A DNA stretch of 64,000 bases, from contig JAAELQ010000265.1 in assembly GCA_024226515.1 (NCBI GenBank), positions 17,874 to 81,873 on the forward strand, in the 5' to 3' direction. This DNA is from a bacterium. Its GTDB lineage: Bacteria; Acidobacteriota; Polarisedimenticolia; Polarisedimenticolales; Polarisedimenticolaceae. The notes beneath the pieces are model-generated. The model saw nothing but the letters and a program-made list of their open reading frames with translations. It did no database searches and was not told the DNA's origin. Within the stretch, counting starts at the first letter, position 1; every line of letters begins with the position of its first letter. The position numbers and the translations under genes were made by a program. Shown piece by piece: positions 25,936 through 35,365 of this stretch.

Positions 25936-28011
25936 CTACTGCGGCGTCGGATCGGCGGCGAGCAACTCGCGGGGGTCGATACTGGGGTCGACGGCGACGA
26001 AGTGTCGCTCGGCCGAGGCGATCGGCTCGCCCTTCTTCTTCCGCCGCAGTTCGATCGAGTACGTGAACTCTCCCGAATTCATCGTGTTCGGCGGAATCGT
26101 GTCCCGGTTGACGATGCAGCGCTCGCCGTTCTGGAACTCGATCGTCGCCTGCGGGAACTCGACCGAGTTCTCGCCGGACAGGCTCCGACGCAGGATGAAC
26201 GACTGCGAGCCCTTGCCCTTGTCGCGACACAGGAGAGCGAGCGCGATGTTCGTCCGGGTCGGATCGGCGTAGTCCGCTGCCGACGAGACGCTGAGCAGGC
26301 CCGAGTGCGTGCGGCGTACTTCGCCGTCGCGCAGGAAGGCGGCCTCCGCTCCGCGGACGATCGCGATGGGCCGTGCGATGGCGACGGTCTCCGAGCTGTC
26401 GGGGAAACTCCCCGCGAGCTGGCCGCGCACGATGCGATCCTCCGTGCGCTCGTGAGCCACGACGATGATCTCGTAGGGCCCGTGATCGAACTCGAGCTCG
26501 GCCTCGAACACGACCGGCACGCCCGCCTCGGAGACCTCGATGCGGCCCGACTTCTGCTGGCGCACCTTGCCCCGGGCGACGACCGACAGGCCGATGTCCC
26601 ACACCGCCCCGGGCAGCGGCGACCCGCCGACCCCGGCCTGGAACAGCGCCGAGTAGTGACCGTCTTCGAAGCCGGTGGGGACGATCGACGCCTTGACCGT
26701 GCTCGTCGAGGTGCCCGAGTCGGGCGTGACGAACGCGGCGAGCAGTCGCGCCGTCTGGCGCTTGCTCCGGCTCTCGAAGATGATCTGACCGCGCGCGTCG
26801 ATCTTGATTCGCTTGTCGGGGTTCTTCAGCTCGACGCGCAGTGCCATGAGCTCGTCCTCCATGAGCCCTTTCGGGCGCTGAAAGCTGAGCAGGTACATGC
26901 AGCGCAGGTCCTCCTCGACCGTCTCGGCGACGCGCTGAACGCCCGCCATCCGGTCGGTTCCGAGGAACGACTCTCCGCCGGTCTCGGCGGCCAACGACTG
27001 TAGCGTCGTCCGGGCGTCCCGGTCGCGCGTGCTGGATTCCGCCGTGAGCCCCTCGCCGAAGATGGTGTGGAAGCGGATCCCCTTTGCCGCCGCCTCTTCG
27101 TTGACCATGTCGAAGCCGTGCGCCGCCCCGAACGCATCGTTCTCCATCGCGGCGATGCGGCTGTCGGACAAGGCGCTGGCGCCGAAGATGTCGCGGTAGT
27201 GCCCGCCGGCGCGTTTGCGCATCCGGTCCGCGAAGTAGAACACGGCCTTCGGCGGGTCGACCCCGGCGATGGTCTGCAGAGCGATCACCAGGCGGTCCTG
27301 TGCCTTGCGCGCGCGGAGCACCTCCGCCTTCTGGTATTGACGTGCGACCATCATCGCGCGATCCGTACCGTCGTTCCTCAGCGTGCGATTGATGTCATCG
27401 ATCGCGTAGTCCTCGGCCGTCGCGTCGGGGACCCACTGCCTGCCGTCCGGGTGCTTGTCTCCGTCGAGGACGCCCAGCGCGGAGAGGATCTCGGCCTGGT
27501 CGTCGGTCAGCCCCGTGAACGCCTTGAGGTCCTTGCCGTTGGAGAACAGGATGCCGCGGTTGCCGTCGCGGATCAGCCGCCGGATCAGCTCCTCGGCCAT
27601 GAAGATCGCGTTCGCCCGGCCGCGCTGGGTCAGGTGCTGCTGGTCGATGAAGAAGATGAAGCTCACCTTCGGACGCGTCACCGGCTCGTCCGCTCCGGTC
27701 GTCTCCGCGTCGCCGGCATCGTCTTCTTCCGGCAGCGGCATGGGGCACAGGTTGTCGACGGTGAACTCGTCGATCGGCTTGCTGCCCACGACCAGCGCGA
27801 AGTCCTCGCGCGTCAACGCCGAGATCGCGTCCGCCGGTCCGTGGACCGACACGTCGACCTGTGTGATGCGCGATTGCGTCTGCTCGACCAGGCCGATGTC
27901 GCGCGGCTCGTCGCGTTCCGGCGCGGAGGACTCCTGCGCCGCCGCGGGGAGCGCTCCCCAGAAATGAGTCGAAACAACGAGGATCAACAGGGTCGTGAAG
28001 AGCGGTCTCAT
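25936..28011 (-). CDS. Secreted VWFA-related protein of acidobacterial type
   Basis: A 691-aa exported protein (signal peptide RPLFTTLLILVVSTHFWGAL). It resembles the acidobacterial VWFA-related family: TQVDVSVHGPADAISALTRE and DFALVVG lead-in, a VWA-like fold (VSFIFFIDQQHLTQRGRA, RNDGTDRAMMVARQYQ, GGESFLGT), then YLLSFQRP and a beta-rich tail. The canonical MIDAS DxSxS is replaced by FIDQQHLT, so metal-dependent adhesion is doubtful. GGAGATACCGC precedes the ATG. Part of a minus-strand run with the DUF169 gene upstream (28 bp) and the SGNH gene downstream. Confidence 0.82.
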   Translation of the reverse strand: MRPLFTTLLILVVSTHFWGALPAAAQESSAPERDEPRDIGLVEQTQSRITQVDVSVHGPADAISALTREDFALVVGSKPIDEFTVDNLCPMPLPEEDDAGDAETTGADEPVTRPKVSFIFFIDQQHLTQRGRANAIFMAEELIRRLIRDGNRGILFSNGKDLKAFTGLTDDQAEILSALGVLDGDKHPDGRQWVPDATAEDYAIDDINRTLRNDGTDRAMMVARQYQKAEVLRARKAQDRLVIALQTIAGVDPPKAVFYFADRMRKRAGGHYRDIFGASALSDSRIAAMENDAFGAAHGFDMVNEEAAAKGIRFHTIFGEGLTAESSTRDRDARTTLQSLAAETGGESFLGTDRMAGVQRVAETVEEDLRCMYLLSFQRPKGLMEDELMALRVELKNPDKRIKIDARGQIIFESRSKRQTARLLAAFVTPDSGTSTSTVKASIVPTGFEDGHYSALFQAGVGGSPLPGAVWDIGLSVVARGKVRQQKSGRIEVSEAGVPVVFEAELEFDHGPYEIIVVAHERTEDRIVRGQLAGSFPDSSETVAIARPIAIVRGAEAAFLRDGEVRRTHSGLLSVSSAADYADPTRTNIALALLCRDKGKGSQSFILRRSLSGENSVEFPQATIEFQNGERCIVNRDTIPPNTMNSGEFTYSIELRRKKKGEPIASAERHFVAVDPSIDPRELLAADPTPQ

Positions 28012-28039
28012 GCGGTATCTCCGCGGTCAGCAGGGTTGT

Positions 28040-28792
28040 TCAGCCGAGTCGGTCGAGCGACTCCGCGACCGTCGGCCGTTCTCCCGACTCGACGTCCTCG
28101 CGGCGCTTCGAGTGAAAAACCGAGAGCATCTTGTTGGCGCCGGAGAAGCGTTCGATCTGGTCGCAGTAGCTGTCGAGCTTGTTCGCCGGGAGCGCCCACA
28201 ATGCGGTGTCGTCCGAGAGGTCGTCGAGGTAGGCGCGTGCGCCGCAACAGCCGAGGCTCAGCGCGGCGCGACCCTGGTTGAGGACCTGCGGGATCGCGGC
28301 GCACGCCGGACGGCCCATTGCCGGTGCCGTATCGGCGTCGACTCGTTCGATCGCCTCGGCCAGGACGAGTCCCTGTCGCGAGTCGCAAAACAACAGGACG
28401 ATCTGGGCCGGAACGGGAAGACCCGCCAGCGGCCCGTACAGGACGTACTTCGCCGGCTCGCGCATCACCGGAATCGCGGCAACCTCTTCCTCCGTGACGT
28501 AGTCCAGACCCATCATCGCCTGCAGCGACGCCTGCAACTCTTCGGACTGCGACGCCGGAGCGTCGGCGATGCCGTGCGTGTGAACCCCGATCGAGCACAG
28601 CGCATGATCCGCGGCCGAGGTGGCGAAGACGCGCTTGGCGGCCAGCTCCCAGAAGCGGCATCCGGCGGGGACGGTGCCGTCGAACGCCGGAACCCCCGCC
28701 GGAACGTCGTCGGCGAAGGCGATCGCGATGGCAGGAGTTTCGAGGCTCAGTGCCTGGGTCAGGCGACCCGCTTGGACTCGTGGATCGGACAT
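28040..28792 (-). CDS. DUF169 family protein
   Basis: A 250-aa cytoplasmic protein matching DUF169: AIAIAFADDVPAGVPAF, GCRFWELAA then HALCSIGVHTHG, VLYGPLAGLPVPAQIVLLFC, and GRPACAAIPQVLNQGRAALS with LGCCGARAYLDDLSDD near the end. The conserved cysteines suggest metal, cluster or thiol chemistry, but the family function is unknown. GGAAGGGAAGACG precedes the ATG. It leads the run DUF169 - VWFA-type - SGNH, whose tight spacing (28 and 32 bp) suggests one transcript, though the three proteins have no obvious shared role. Confidence 0.87.
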   Translation of the reverse strand: MSDPRVQAGRLTQALSLETPAIAIAFADDVPAGVPAFDGTVPAGCRFWELAAKRVFATSAADHALCSIGVHTHGIADAPASQSEELQASLQAMMGLDYVTEEEVAAIPVMREPAKYVLYGPLAGLPVPAQIVLLFCDSRQGLVLAEAIERVDADTAPAMGRPACAAIPQVLNQGRAALSLGCCGARAYLDDLSDDTALWALPANKLDSYCDQIERFSGANKMLSVFHSKRREDVESGERPTVAESLDRLG

Positions 28793-28883
28793 CGTCTTCC
28801 CTTCCTTGCGGTCGCGCTATCAACGAGCGCGCGCCGGCGGCGCGTTGCGATGGCCGGATAGTCTACTAGTTCCTCGGCAGAAA

Positions 28884-29873
28884 TCAGGGGCAAGCACCGG
28901 CCGAGGCGGTGATGCCCGCCTCGCGCTCTCCGACCTGAGAGTCGAACACTGTGTCGAAGCCCGCGCCGGTAACGTCGTTCGCCCGCACCAGGAACCACCA
29001 GACCCGGTCCGGCTCGGGTGGAGCAGGCTGAACGATCGAGGTCCCGCCAACACCGTCCGCGAGGCAGTCCGTCGTGGCCGGCGCGAAGTCGCCCGCGCTG
29101 GAGCGCAGCGTCTGCAGGTCGCCGCGCACGACGTCGTAGCCGGAGGCCCCGTCGATCGAACACCACTCGAGCGTGTCGATCGTGACCCGCATCGATTGCG
29201 CCGGTGTGGTCGCCAGACCCGAGACGGCGTTGCCGCTGAGGACGCTGTCGCAATGCTCGATCAGCTCCGCGTCGTTCTGCAGCGCGCCCAGGTTCTCGAT
29301 TCGCCCCGTGTGGATCATCGTGCCGGAGTTGACGAGGTTGCCGGTCGGCGAGATGTCCAGGCTGCCGAAGTTGGCGAACAGCCGGCCCGGGATGTTGAAG
29401 TAGTTGCCGCCGAGGTCGATGTGGCCGTGGTTGATCATCGGGGCGTTGTTCTCGAGGTGCAGCTCGAACTCGATCGAGCCCGACGACTCATTGGTCAGTC
29501 CGCCGAAGTTGTACATGAAGTGGCTGAAGAACTCGCCGCGGTTGATCGTCGTGCCGTCCCAGTTGTTGACCAGATCGCTCGTGCTGTCGACGAAGCCGTG
29601 GATCAGCAACAGGCCGCGATTCTCGAGCAGACCTTCGTTGGTCAGCGTGCCGACGACGTCGACGGTTGCCGCGTCGATCAGCAGCCACTCCTGCTCCTGG
29701 ACGATCGCGTCGTCGATACGGCACGTACTCGTCGCCGCGTTCCACGTGCCGAAGGCCGGACAATCGCCACCGTCGGGCAGTGTGCCGTCGATGCGGTGCG
29801 TTGCCGCCTGCGCAACGCAGCCGGCAAGAAAGATTGCTATCAACGCCGGGCCGAGTCGAGAGCGGAGCGTCAT
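28884..29873 (-). CDS. Secreted beta-rich protein with recurrent C-terminal module
   Basis: A 329-aa exported protein, possibly a lipoprotein (ALIAIFLAGCVAQA). The central part has repeats with Asn/Gly turns (VVGTLTNEGLLENRGLLLIH, NGTTINRG-like, GNLVNSGTMIHTGRIENLGA) that look like a surface beta-helix. The last ~110 residues are a fibronectin-like module: GYDVVRGDLQTLRSS, TDCLADG, then DRVWWFLVRAND and a final ACP. The same module ends the genes at 60699 and, as a remnant, at 14099. GAGGGGG precedes ATG 29873. Function unknown. Confidence 0.78.
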   Translation of the reverse strand: MTLRSRLGPALIAIFLAGCVAQAATHRIDGTLPDGGDCPAFGTWNAATSTCRIDDAIVQEQEWLLIDAATVDVVGTLTNEGLLENRGLLLIHGFVDSTSDLVNNWDGTTINRGEFFSHFMYNFGGLTNESSGSIEFELHLENNAPMINHGHIDLGGNYFNIPGRLFANFGSLDISPTGNLVNSGTMIHTGRIENLGALQNDAELIEHCDSVLSGNAVSGLATTPAQSMRVTIDTLEWCSIDGASGYDVVRGDLQTLRSSAGDFAPATTDCLADGVGGTSIVQPAPPEPDRVWWFLVRANDVTGAGFDTVFDSQVGEREAGITASAGACP

Positions 29874-29973
29874 CGGAGTACCCCCTCGACCCGATTGAAC
29901 CATCTCCCGGCGGGCGAGACAACACCAGGCCGGTGTAAACTGACGGCTAGGCGATTCACGCCGGGAGGAGCTC

Positions 29974-31224
29974 ATGTCGACGTCAAGAGTCTTGGTCGCG
30001 GTCGCGCTGTGTCTGGGGTTGATCGCAGCGTCGGCGCCCGTCGACGCCGGTCCGTTCGACAGGCTGAAGAAGAAGACCGAGAAGATCCTGACCGACAAGG
30101 TGGAGGACGAGGTCACCAAGGCGGTCGAGTGTGCGGTCGGCGACAAGAAGTGCATCGACAAGGCCAAGAAAGACGGCAAGGAGGTCGTGCTCGTCGACGA
30201 CGAGGGCAACCCCGTCGAGAACGGCGCGGAGCCGAAGACTCCCGCCGACGGTCCCGCGCCCGGTGGTAAGCCCGGCGAGGGGGTCTGGCGCAACTACGAC
30301 TACACGCCGGGGCGCGACGTGTGGAAGCACATCGTCTTCGACGACGAACGCATCGGGCGCTTCCCCGCGCGGCAGCTCGAGTTCGTCAAGGGCAACATGC
30401 AGATCGTGGAAAAGGACGGGAGGCGTGTGCTCGAGGTGGCGGAGGACGGCCACTTTCGCGTGCATCTCGACGAGGCTCTTCCGGACGGTTTCACGCTGGA
30501 GTTCATGCTGCAGACGGGTACGGCGAACATGATCACCTACGTCTACTTCGACACGCCCGAGACGAGCCACAGTAGGTACGAGCATCACTACCTGCAGTTT
30601 TACAAGAGCGCCGGAATCAGTCTGCAGGGCAACTTCGTCTCGCACCTCGGAAACCAGCCGTTCACCGAGGGCATGCAGCACGTCAAGCTGCAGTCCGACG
30701 GCGAGTACGCGATCCTCTACGTCGGCAACGAGCGCGTGGCCAACGTCCCCAACGCGAAGTTCGCGCGAAGCAAGGTCATCGAGTTTCGGGTCAGCGCCAA
30801 CACGAGGTTTCGCAGCTACATCAGCGACATCAGCGTCGCGGTCGGCCTCGACAGGCTGTACGACGCACTGATGGACAGCGGTTCGTTCACCACGCGCGGG
30901 ATCTACTTCGACGTTGACAGCGACCGGCTGCGCGGCGAGTCGACTCCCACGCTGATGGACATCGAGGACACGCTGAAGCGTCACGCTGAGCTGAAGATCC
31001 GCATCGAGGGGCACACGGACAGCACGGGAGATGACGCACACAACCAGGGTTTGTCCGAGCGCCGCGCCCGGGCGGTCGTCGACTATCTGAAGGCACAGGG
31101 GATCGACGGCGACCGCCTGCAGGCGGTGGGACTCGGCGAGGCGCAGCCGACGGCGGACAATGCGACCCCGGCCGGGCGACAGCAGAACCGGCGCGTGGTG
31201 ATCGCGCTGCAGCAAGCGGGCTAG
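29974..31224 (+). CDS. OmpA-family outer-membrane protein
   Basis: A 416-aa exported protein (signal peptide SRVLVAVALCLGLIAASAPV). A Lys-rich segment (FDRLKKKTEKILTDKVEDEV) and a Pro/Gly linker precede a beta-sandwich-like middle (residues ~110-290, with QIVEKDGRRVLEVAEDGHF and FTLEFMLQTG). The C-terminus is an OmpA peptidoglycan-binding domain: GIYFDVDSDRLRGES, IRIEGHTDSTGDDAHNQGLS, ERRARAVVDYL and NRRVVIAL. It should tether the outer envelope to peptidoglycan. GGGAGGAG precedes the ATG. The gamma-carbonic-anhydrase gene follows 8 bp later. Confidence 0.9.
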   Translation: MSTSRVLVAVALCLGLIAASAPVDAGPFDRLKKKTEKILTDKVEDEVTKAVECAVGDKKCIDKAKKDGKEVVLVDDEGNPVENGAEPKTPADGPAPGGKPGEGVWRNYDYTPGRDVWKHIVFDDERIGRFPARQLEFVKGNMQIVEKDGRRVLEVAEDGHFRVHLDEALPDGFTLEFMLQTGTANMITYVYFDTPETSHSRYEHHYLQFYKSAGISLQGNFVSHLGNQPFTEGMQHVKLQSDGEYAILYVGNERVANVPNAKFARSKVIEFRVSANTRFRSYISDISVAVGLDRLYDALMDSGSFTTRGIYFDVDSDRLRGESTPTLMDIEDTLKRHAELKIRIEGHTDSTGDDAHNQGLSERRARAVVDYLKAQGIDGDRLQAVGLGEAQPTADNATPAGRQQNRRVVIALQQAG

Positions 31225-31232
31225 CGAACCCC

Positions 31233-31745
31233 GTGATCGAGAGCTACGACGGACAACGTCCGACGATCGAGGAGACGGCCTACGTGCACTCCGCCGCTAC
31301 CGTCATCGGTCGCGTCACGATCGGCGCCAAGTGCAGCATCTGGCCCCGCGCCGTGCTGCGCGGCGACGACAACCCGATCGCGGTCGGGTCGCAAACGAAC
31401 ATCCAGGACGGAGTGGTCGTGCACACCACGGGTGGGCTGAGCACGACGGTCGTGGGTGATCGCGTCACGGTGGGGCACTCCGCGATCCTCCACGGCTGCC
31501 AGATCGGCGACGACACGCTGATCGGCATGGGCGCCATCCTGCTCGACAACTGCAAGATCGCGCGCAACGTGATCGTCGGCGCCGGAACCGTGATCCCGAT
31601 GAACAAGGAGATCCCCGAAGGTGTCCTGGTGCTCGGCAACCCGTTCAAGATCGTGCGCGAACTGACCGAGAAGGACCTGGGCTGGATCGACTATTCCTGG
31701 CGGCACTACGTCGAGCAGGGTGCCACGTACGCCGCCCGGGACTGA
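31233..31745 (+). CDS. Gamma-carbonic anhydrase-like hexapeptide protein
   Basis: A 170-aa left-handed beta-helix protein starting at a GTG. Hexapeptide repeats run through SAATVIGRVTIGAKCSIWPR, NIQDGVVVHTTGG, VTVGHSAILHGCQIGD and NVIVGAGTVIPMNKEIPEGV. The three zinc histidines of the gamma class are present (VVHTT, VGHSAILHG). The length is that of the YrdA/CaiE/PaaY group, whose members are carbonic anhydrases or uncharacterised, so activity is likely but not certain. The 3' end overlaps the convergent parA gene by 40 bp. Confidence 0.88.
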   Translation: MIESYDGQRPTIEETAYVHSAATVIGRVTIGAKCSIWPRAVLRGDDNPIAVGSQTNIQDGVVVHTTGGLSTTVVGDRVTVGHSAILHGCQIGDDTLIGMGAILLDNCKIARNVIVGAGTVIPMNKEIPEGVLVLGNPFKIVRELTEKDLGWIDYSWRHYVEQGATYAARD

Positions 31746-32533
31746 TCCGAGATCTCCGCGCCCTGCGCGCGATCCTCGATGGACTCGAACAGCCGGCGGA
31801 ACTCCTGCGTCACCTTGTGCCTGGGTGCCAGATGCACCAGTGGGCGACATGCCTGGTGCGACTCGCGGATCTTGACCGACTGACTGAGCAGCGTGTCGAG
31901 CACCGGCAGCCCGTCCTCACGCAGCTCGTCCACCAGGCGGCGCGGCAGTCGAGCGCGTGGCTGGAACTGGTTGACCACGATCCCCTCGACTTCGAGCAGC
32001 AGCCGGTGGTCGTCGATGATCTCGCGCAGTCGGCCCAGGATCGCATCCAGCGCGCGTCGCGAGAACGCGTCGCAGTCGAACGGGATCAGGCAGCGGTCGG
32101 CGGCGATCAATGCCGAGAGCGTGAAGAAGTTCAGCGCCGGAGGCGTGTCGATGTAGATCGCGCGGAAGCGCCGCGTCTGTTTCAGCGCATCGCCCAGCAG
32201 GTTGATCTTGTAGCGCGACGCCAGTCGACTCTCCAGCTCGGCCATCTCCGCCGCCGCGGGCATGACGTGCAGACCGGGATACGGCGTCTCGTGCACGAAG
32301 TCCTCGGCTGAGTGGCGGAACATGCGGATCTGCAGCGCCTCGTCGAAGAACTCGCACAGCGTCGGCTGCGCCCGGAGTGCGTCGTCGCCCAGCAGGTAGT
32401 AGGTCGAGTTGGCCTGCGGGTCGAGATCGATCAGCAGCGTAGGGATTCCGTGTGCGGCGCTCAGCGCGGCGAGATTGCAGGCGATGGTGGATTTGCCCAC
32501 GCCGCCCTTCTGATTGAACACGACACGTCGCAA
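31706..32533 (-). CDS. ParA-family ATPase, orphan
   Basis: A 275-aa deviant Walker ATPase: NQKGGVGKSTIACNLA (signature lysine plus P-loop), LLIDLDPQANSTYYLL, and the switch region AIYIDTPPALNFFTLSALIA. The start is read as TTG at 32533, because GGGGGA lies 7 nt upstream and the protein then begins directly with the P-loop strand; no ATG fits. No parB or parS-like repeat is visible nearby, so this is an orphan that may position a cell component instead of DNA. Tail overlaps the carbonic anhydrase gene. Confidence 0.87.
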   Translation of the reverse strand: MRRVVFNQKGGVGKSTIACNLAALSAAHGIPTLLIDLDPQANSTYYLLGDDALRAQPTLCEFFDEALQIRMFRHSAEDFVHETPYPGLHVMPAAAEMAELESRLASRYKINLLGDALKQTRRFRAIYIDTPPALNFFTLSALIAADRCLIPFDCDAFSRRALDAILGRLREIIDDHRLLLEVEGIVVNQFQPRARLPRRLVDELREDGLPVLDTLLSQSVKIRESHQACRPLVHLAPRHKVTQEFRRLFESIEDRAQGAEISDQSRAAYVAPCST

Positions 32534-32710
32534 TCGACGATCCCCCAGAATTCGTAGTCTATCCGTCCTGCCGCGGCGCCGGAACCGCCCGCGTGCCGTC
32601 AAAGCGTCCCGTGGGAGTCCGTTTCGCGCGAACCCCGGCCCCACCGCGCGGGACTACCGTATCGGTAGGGGCGGCACGCCGCCGTCCCGGTTGACAGAAA
32701 GGGGTGCACG

Positions 32711-33013
32711 ATGCCGCTTTTCGTGTTGATGACCAAGCTGGCTCCGGAGTCGATGCACGACGCCAGCGGACGTCAGGCGATGGGCAAGGAATGGTTGAGC
32801 AAGGTCCGCGCGACCTGTCCCGAGGTCAAGTGGGTCGCGCACTACTCCCTGCTGGGTCCGTACGACTTCATGGACATCTACGAGTGTCCCGACGTCGAGA
32901 CCGCGCACCGGGTCTCGCTGATCTCACGCTCGGAGGGCGCGCTCAGCGCGGAGAGCTGGCCGGCCCTGCCGTACGATCAGTTCCTGGGGCAGCTGGAGCA
33001 GATCCAGCCCTGA
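32711..33013 (+). CDS. GYD domain protein
   Basis: A 100-aa protein of the GYD (dimeric ferredoxin-like) family: FVLMTKLAPESM at the start, VKWVAHYSLLGPYDFMDIYE carrying the signature GxYD, then DVETAHRVSLISRSEGAL. Family members are small dimers often encoded next to regulators; function is unknown. AAAGGGG lies about 7 nt before the ATG. The gene ends 7 bp before the convergent kinase gene. Confidence 0.88.
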   Translation: MPLFVLMTKLAPESMHDASGRQAMGKEWLSKVRATCPEVKWVAHYSLLGPYDFMDIYECPDVETAHRVSLISRSEGALSAESWPALPYDQFLGQLEQIQP

Positions 33014-33020
33014 CGCTTCG

Positions 33021-35300
33021 CTATTCGAGGCCCATGCGTTGCAGCAGGGTCTTGAACCGTGGCGCGCTGCGCAGAACGTCCAATCGCGGGTTGACCTTGA
33101 GATAGGGCAGGTGGTCCGCCCGCTCGTCGAAGGCACGCTCGAGCCAATCCAACGCGGATTCACTCTCGCCGAGCGCGGCATAGACGATGGCGATATCCAG
33201 TTCGGAGACGTATCGCGTCTTCGCGTGCACGAGCAAGCTCTCGAGCACATCGTGCGCCCGGTCGCTGCGGCCGGCCACCGCGTAGGCACGGCCCAGTTGA
33301 CCCGCGAAGTTCGGCTCCTGCGCCGTCAGTTCGGCCGCCCGCGTGTGGGCGGCGATCGCCTCTTCGTGGCGTCCCGTCTCCTCGTAGGCCCATCCCAGGA
33401 TGCGATGTGCGGTGGCATAGTCCGGGTTGAGCTCGAGCGCGCGGTGAGCCTGACGAATCGACTCCTCGTAGCGCCTGGCGAAGAACAGGATCCAGGCCAG
33501 GATCATGTTGCTGACCCTGGATAGGGGATCGAGGTCGCGGGCGTAGCGCGCCTCGGCCACCGCCTCGTCGTGCCGTCCCATCCGCGACAGCTGTTCCGCG
33601 AACCAGCTATGCGCGGTCACGTATCCGGGGTTGAGCTCGATCGCCCGGCGGTATTCCCGATCCGCTCCCTCCCAGTCCCAGTCGTAGTCGGTCATCACGG
33701 CCGCAATGGACGTGTGAGCCTCGGCGAGGGACTCGTCCAGCTCGATGGCGCGCTCGGCGGCGTCCCGGGCCTTGCCGTAGGCCACACCAGGAGAGACGCC
33801 GAGGTAACGGCCGCCGTCGACGATGTACGAGTCCGCGATCCCCGCGTGGGGCGGCGCGTAGGTCGGATCCAGTCGCGCGGCTTCCTCGAAGTACTGCAGT
33901 CCGCGACGCACGCTCTCATGCGTGCGCTTGTGCCAGAAGTGTCGCCCCTTCAGGCAGGCCTCGTGGACGGCCGGGTCCACCGAGACGTTACGTGAGAGGT
34001 GGGCGTGCTCCAGAGGAGTCAACTTGACCTGGATGCTCTCGGCGATCGAGCGTGCGACCCGCCCCTGCAGGACGAGGATGTCGCCGGCCGGCTCCTCGTA
34101 CGTCTCCGACCACAGCGGCCGATCGCACCGCGCGTCGATCAGGCGCACGTCGATACGTACGCGCTCGTCCGAGCGCAGGACCGAGCCCTCGACGACGGCA
34201 TCGACTCCCAGCTCGGCTGCCATCACGGGCAGCGGTTTCCTGACGTCCCGGTATTGCATCACGGACGTCCGCGAGATGACCTTCAACGCCCGGACGCGCG
34301 CCAGCGTCGTGATCAGTTCTTCCGTCAGGCCGTCCGCGAAGAAGTCCTGCTCCTGACTCCACGACAGGTCCTCCAACGGCAGGACGGCGATGGCCTCCAC
34401 GACGTCTTCGCGCGTGTCGGCCCCGAGCACCGCGGTTCCGCGCTCGAGCGCGATCCGGATCCGCTCGAGATCGGCATGCAGGTCCCGGGCGCTGGAGTAG
34501 CGCCGGTCCACCGGCTTGGCCATCGCGCGGGCCAGCACCGTCCCGAGCTTGCGCGGCAGCTCGCCGCGCACGTCCGGTGCGCTCGGCGGCTCATCGCGCA
34601 GCGTTGCCGCGATCACCTCGGCGACGGTCTTGCCGGGAAACGGGTGGCGTCCCGTCGCCATCTCGTACAGGATCACGCCCAGCGAGAACAGATCCGACCG
34701 GTGATCCACGTCCTCGTCGTTGACCTGTTCCGGAGACATGTACGAGACGGTTCCGCCGGCGCGGCCTCTGTCGGGAATCGAGCTGGTCGAGCGCTCGGAG
34801 ATGTCGCCCACGATCGGGGGCTCGGGCGAGCGCGCAAAGCCGAAGTCCAGCACTTTCAGCCGATCGGTCGGCCCGACGACGATGTTGCCGGGTTTCAGAT
34901 CCCGGTGCGTGACTCCCGCGACGTGCGCAGCGTGCACTGCGTCCGCGGCCTGCTCCGCAAGACGAAAGAAGCGTTCGACGGGCAGTCCGCCTCGTGGAAT
35001 CACTTGCCGCAGCGGCTCGCCGCGCACGAACTCCATGACGACCAAGCGCTGACCGTCGACCTCCTCGACGGAGTGAATGGTCACGATGTTGGGATGGTTC
35101 AACCCGGCGACCGTACGAGCCTCACGCGTCAGCCGGGCCATGCGCTTGGGGTCGTTCTCGATGCCGTCGGGAAGCATCTTGATCGCGACCTCGCGATCGA
35201 GTCGGCGATCGCGCGCGCGCCAGACGACCCCCTCGCCGCCCTCGCCGAGCTTCTCGATCAAGCGGTAGTGCGACAGTTCTCGTCCCGTTTCGACCGACAC
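33021..35300 (-). CDS. Ser/Thr protein kinase with TolB-like and TPR domains
   Basis: A 759-aa Hanks-type kinase from a GTG start. Kinase domain (about 10-275): GEGGEGVVWRARD glycine loop, VAIKMLP lysine, HRDLKPGNIVV, DFGFARS, GTVSYMSPEQ. Residues about 300-430 form the TolB/FlgO-like domain common in such kinases and adenylate cyclases (AVLPLEDLSWSQEQDFFADG, GVDAVVEGSVLRSDERVRI). About nine TPRs fill the rest (EEAARLDPTYAPPHAGIADS, AHRALELNPDYATAHRILGW). There is no transmembrane helix, so it is cytoplasmic or peripheral, unlike the kinase at 2955. No substrate is evident in the neighbourhood. Confidence 0.93.
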   Translation of the reverse strand: MSVETGRELSHYRLIEKLGEGGEGVVWRARDRRLDREVAIKMLPDGIENDPKRMARLTREARTVAGLNHPNIVTIHSVEEVDGQRLVVMEFVRGEPLRQVIPRGGLPVERFFRLAEQAADAVHAAHVAGVTHRDLKPGNIVVGPTDRLKVLDFGFARSPEPPIVGDISERSTSSIPDRGRAGGTVSYMSPEQVNDEDVDHRSDLFSLGVILYEMATGRHPFPGKTVAEVIAATLRDEPPSAPDVRGELPRKLGTVLARAMAKPVDRRYSSARDLHADLERIRIALERGTAVLGADTREDVVEAIAVLPLEDLSWSQEQDFFADGLTEELITTLARVRALKVISRTSVMQYRDVRKPLPVMAAELGVDAVVEGSVLRSDERVRIDVRLIDARCDRPLWSETYEEPAGDILVLQGRVARSIAESIQVKLTPLEHAHLSRNVSVDPAVHEACLKGRHFWHKRTHESVRRGLQYFEEAARLDPTYAPPHAGIADSYIVDGGRYLGVSPGVAYGKARDAAERAIELDESLAEAHTSIAAVMTDYDWDWEGADREYRRAIELNPGYVTAHSWFAEQLSRMGRHDEAVAEARYARDLDPLSRVSNMILAWILFFARRYEESIRQAHRALELNPDYATAHRILGWAYEETGRHEEAIAAHTRAAELTAQEPNFAGQLGRAYAVAGRSDRAHDVLESLLVHAKTRYVSELDIAIVYAALGESESALDWLERAFDERADHLPYLKVNPRLDVLRSAPRFKTLLQRMGLE

Positions 35301-35365
35301 CGCAAGCTCCTCATTCCAGTCTACTCCGGGCAGATGCGTTGCGCTGCCCGCGAGCGTGGCTGCTG

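Noticed and set aside
25936..26602. N-terminal extension of the SGNH hydrolase ORF to 26602
   Set aside because: The extension overlaps the VWFA gene in a different frame and reads as Arg/Gly-rich noise; the anchor helix begins just after ATG 25903.
32692..32697. TTGACA before the GYD gene as a -35 box
   Set aside because: Only about 13 nt separate it from the ATG, leaving no room for a -10 box.
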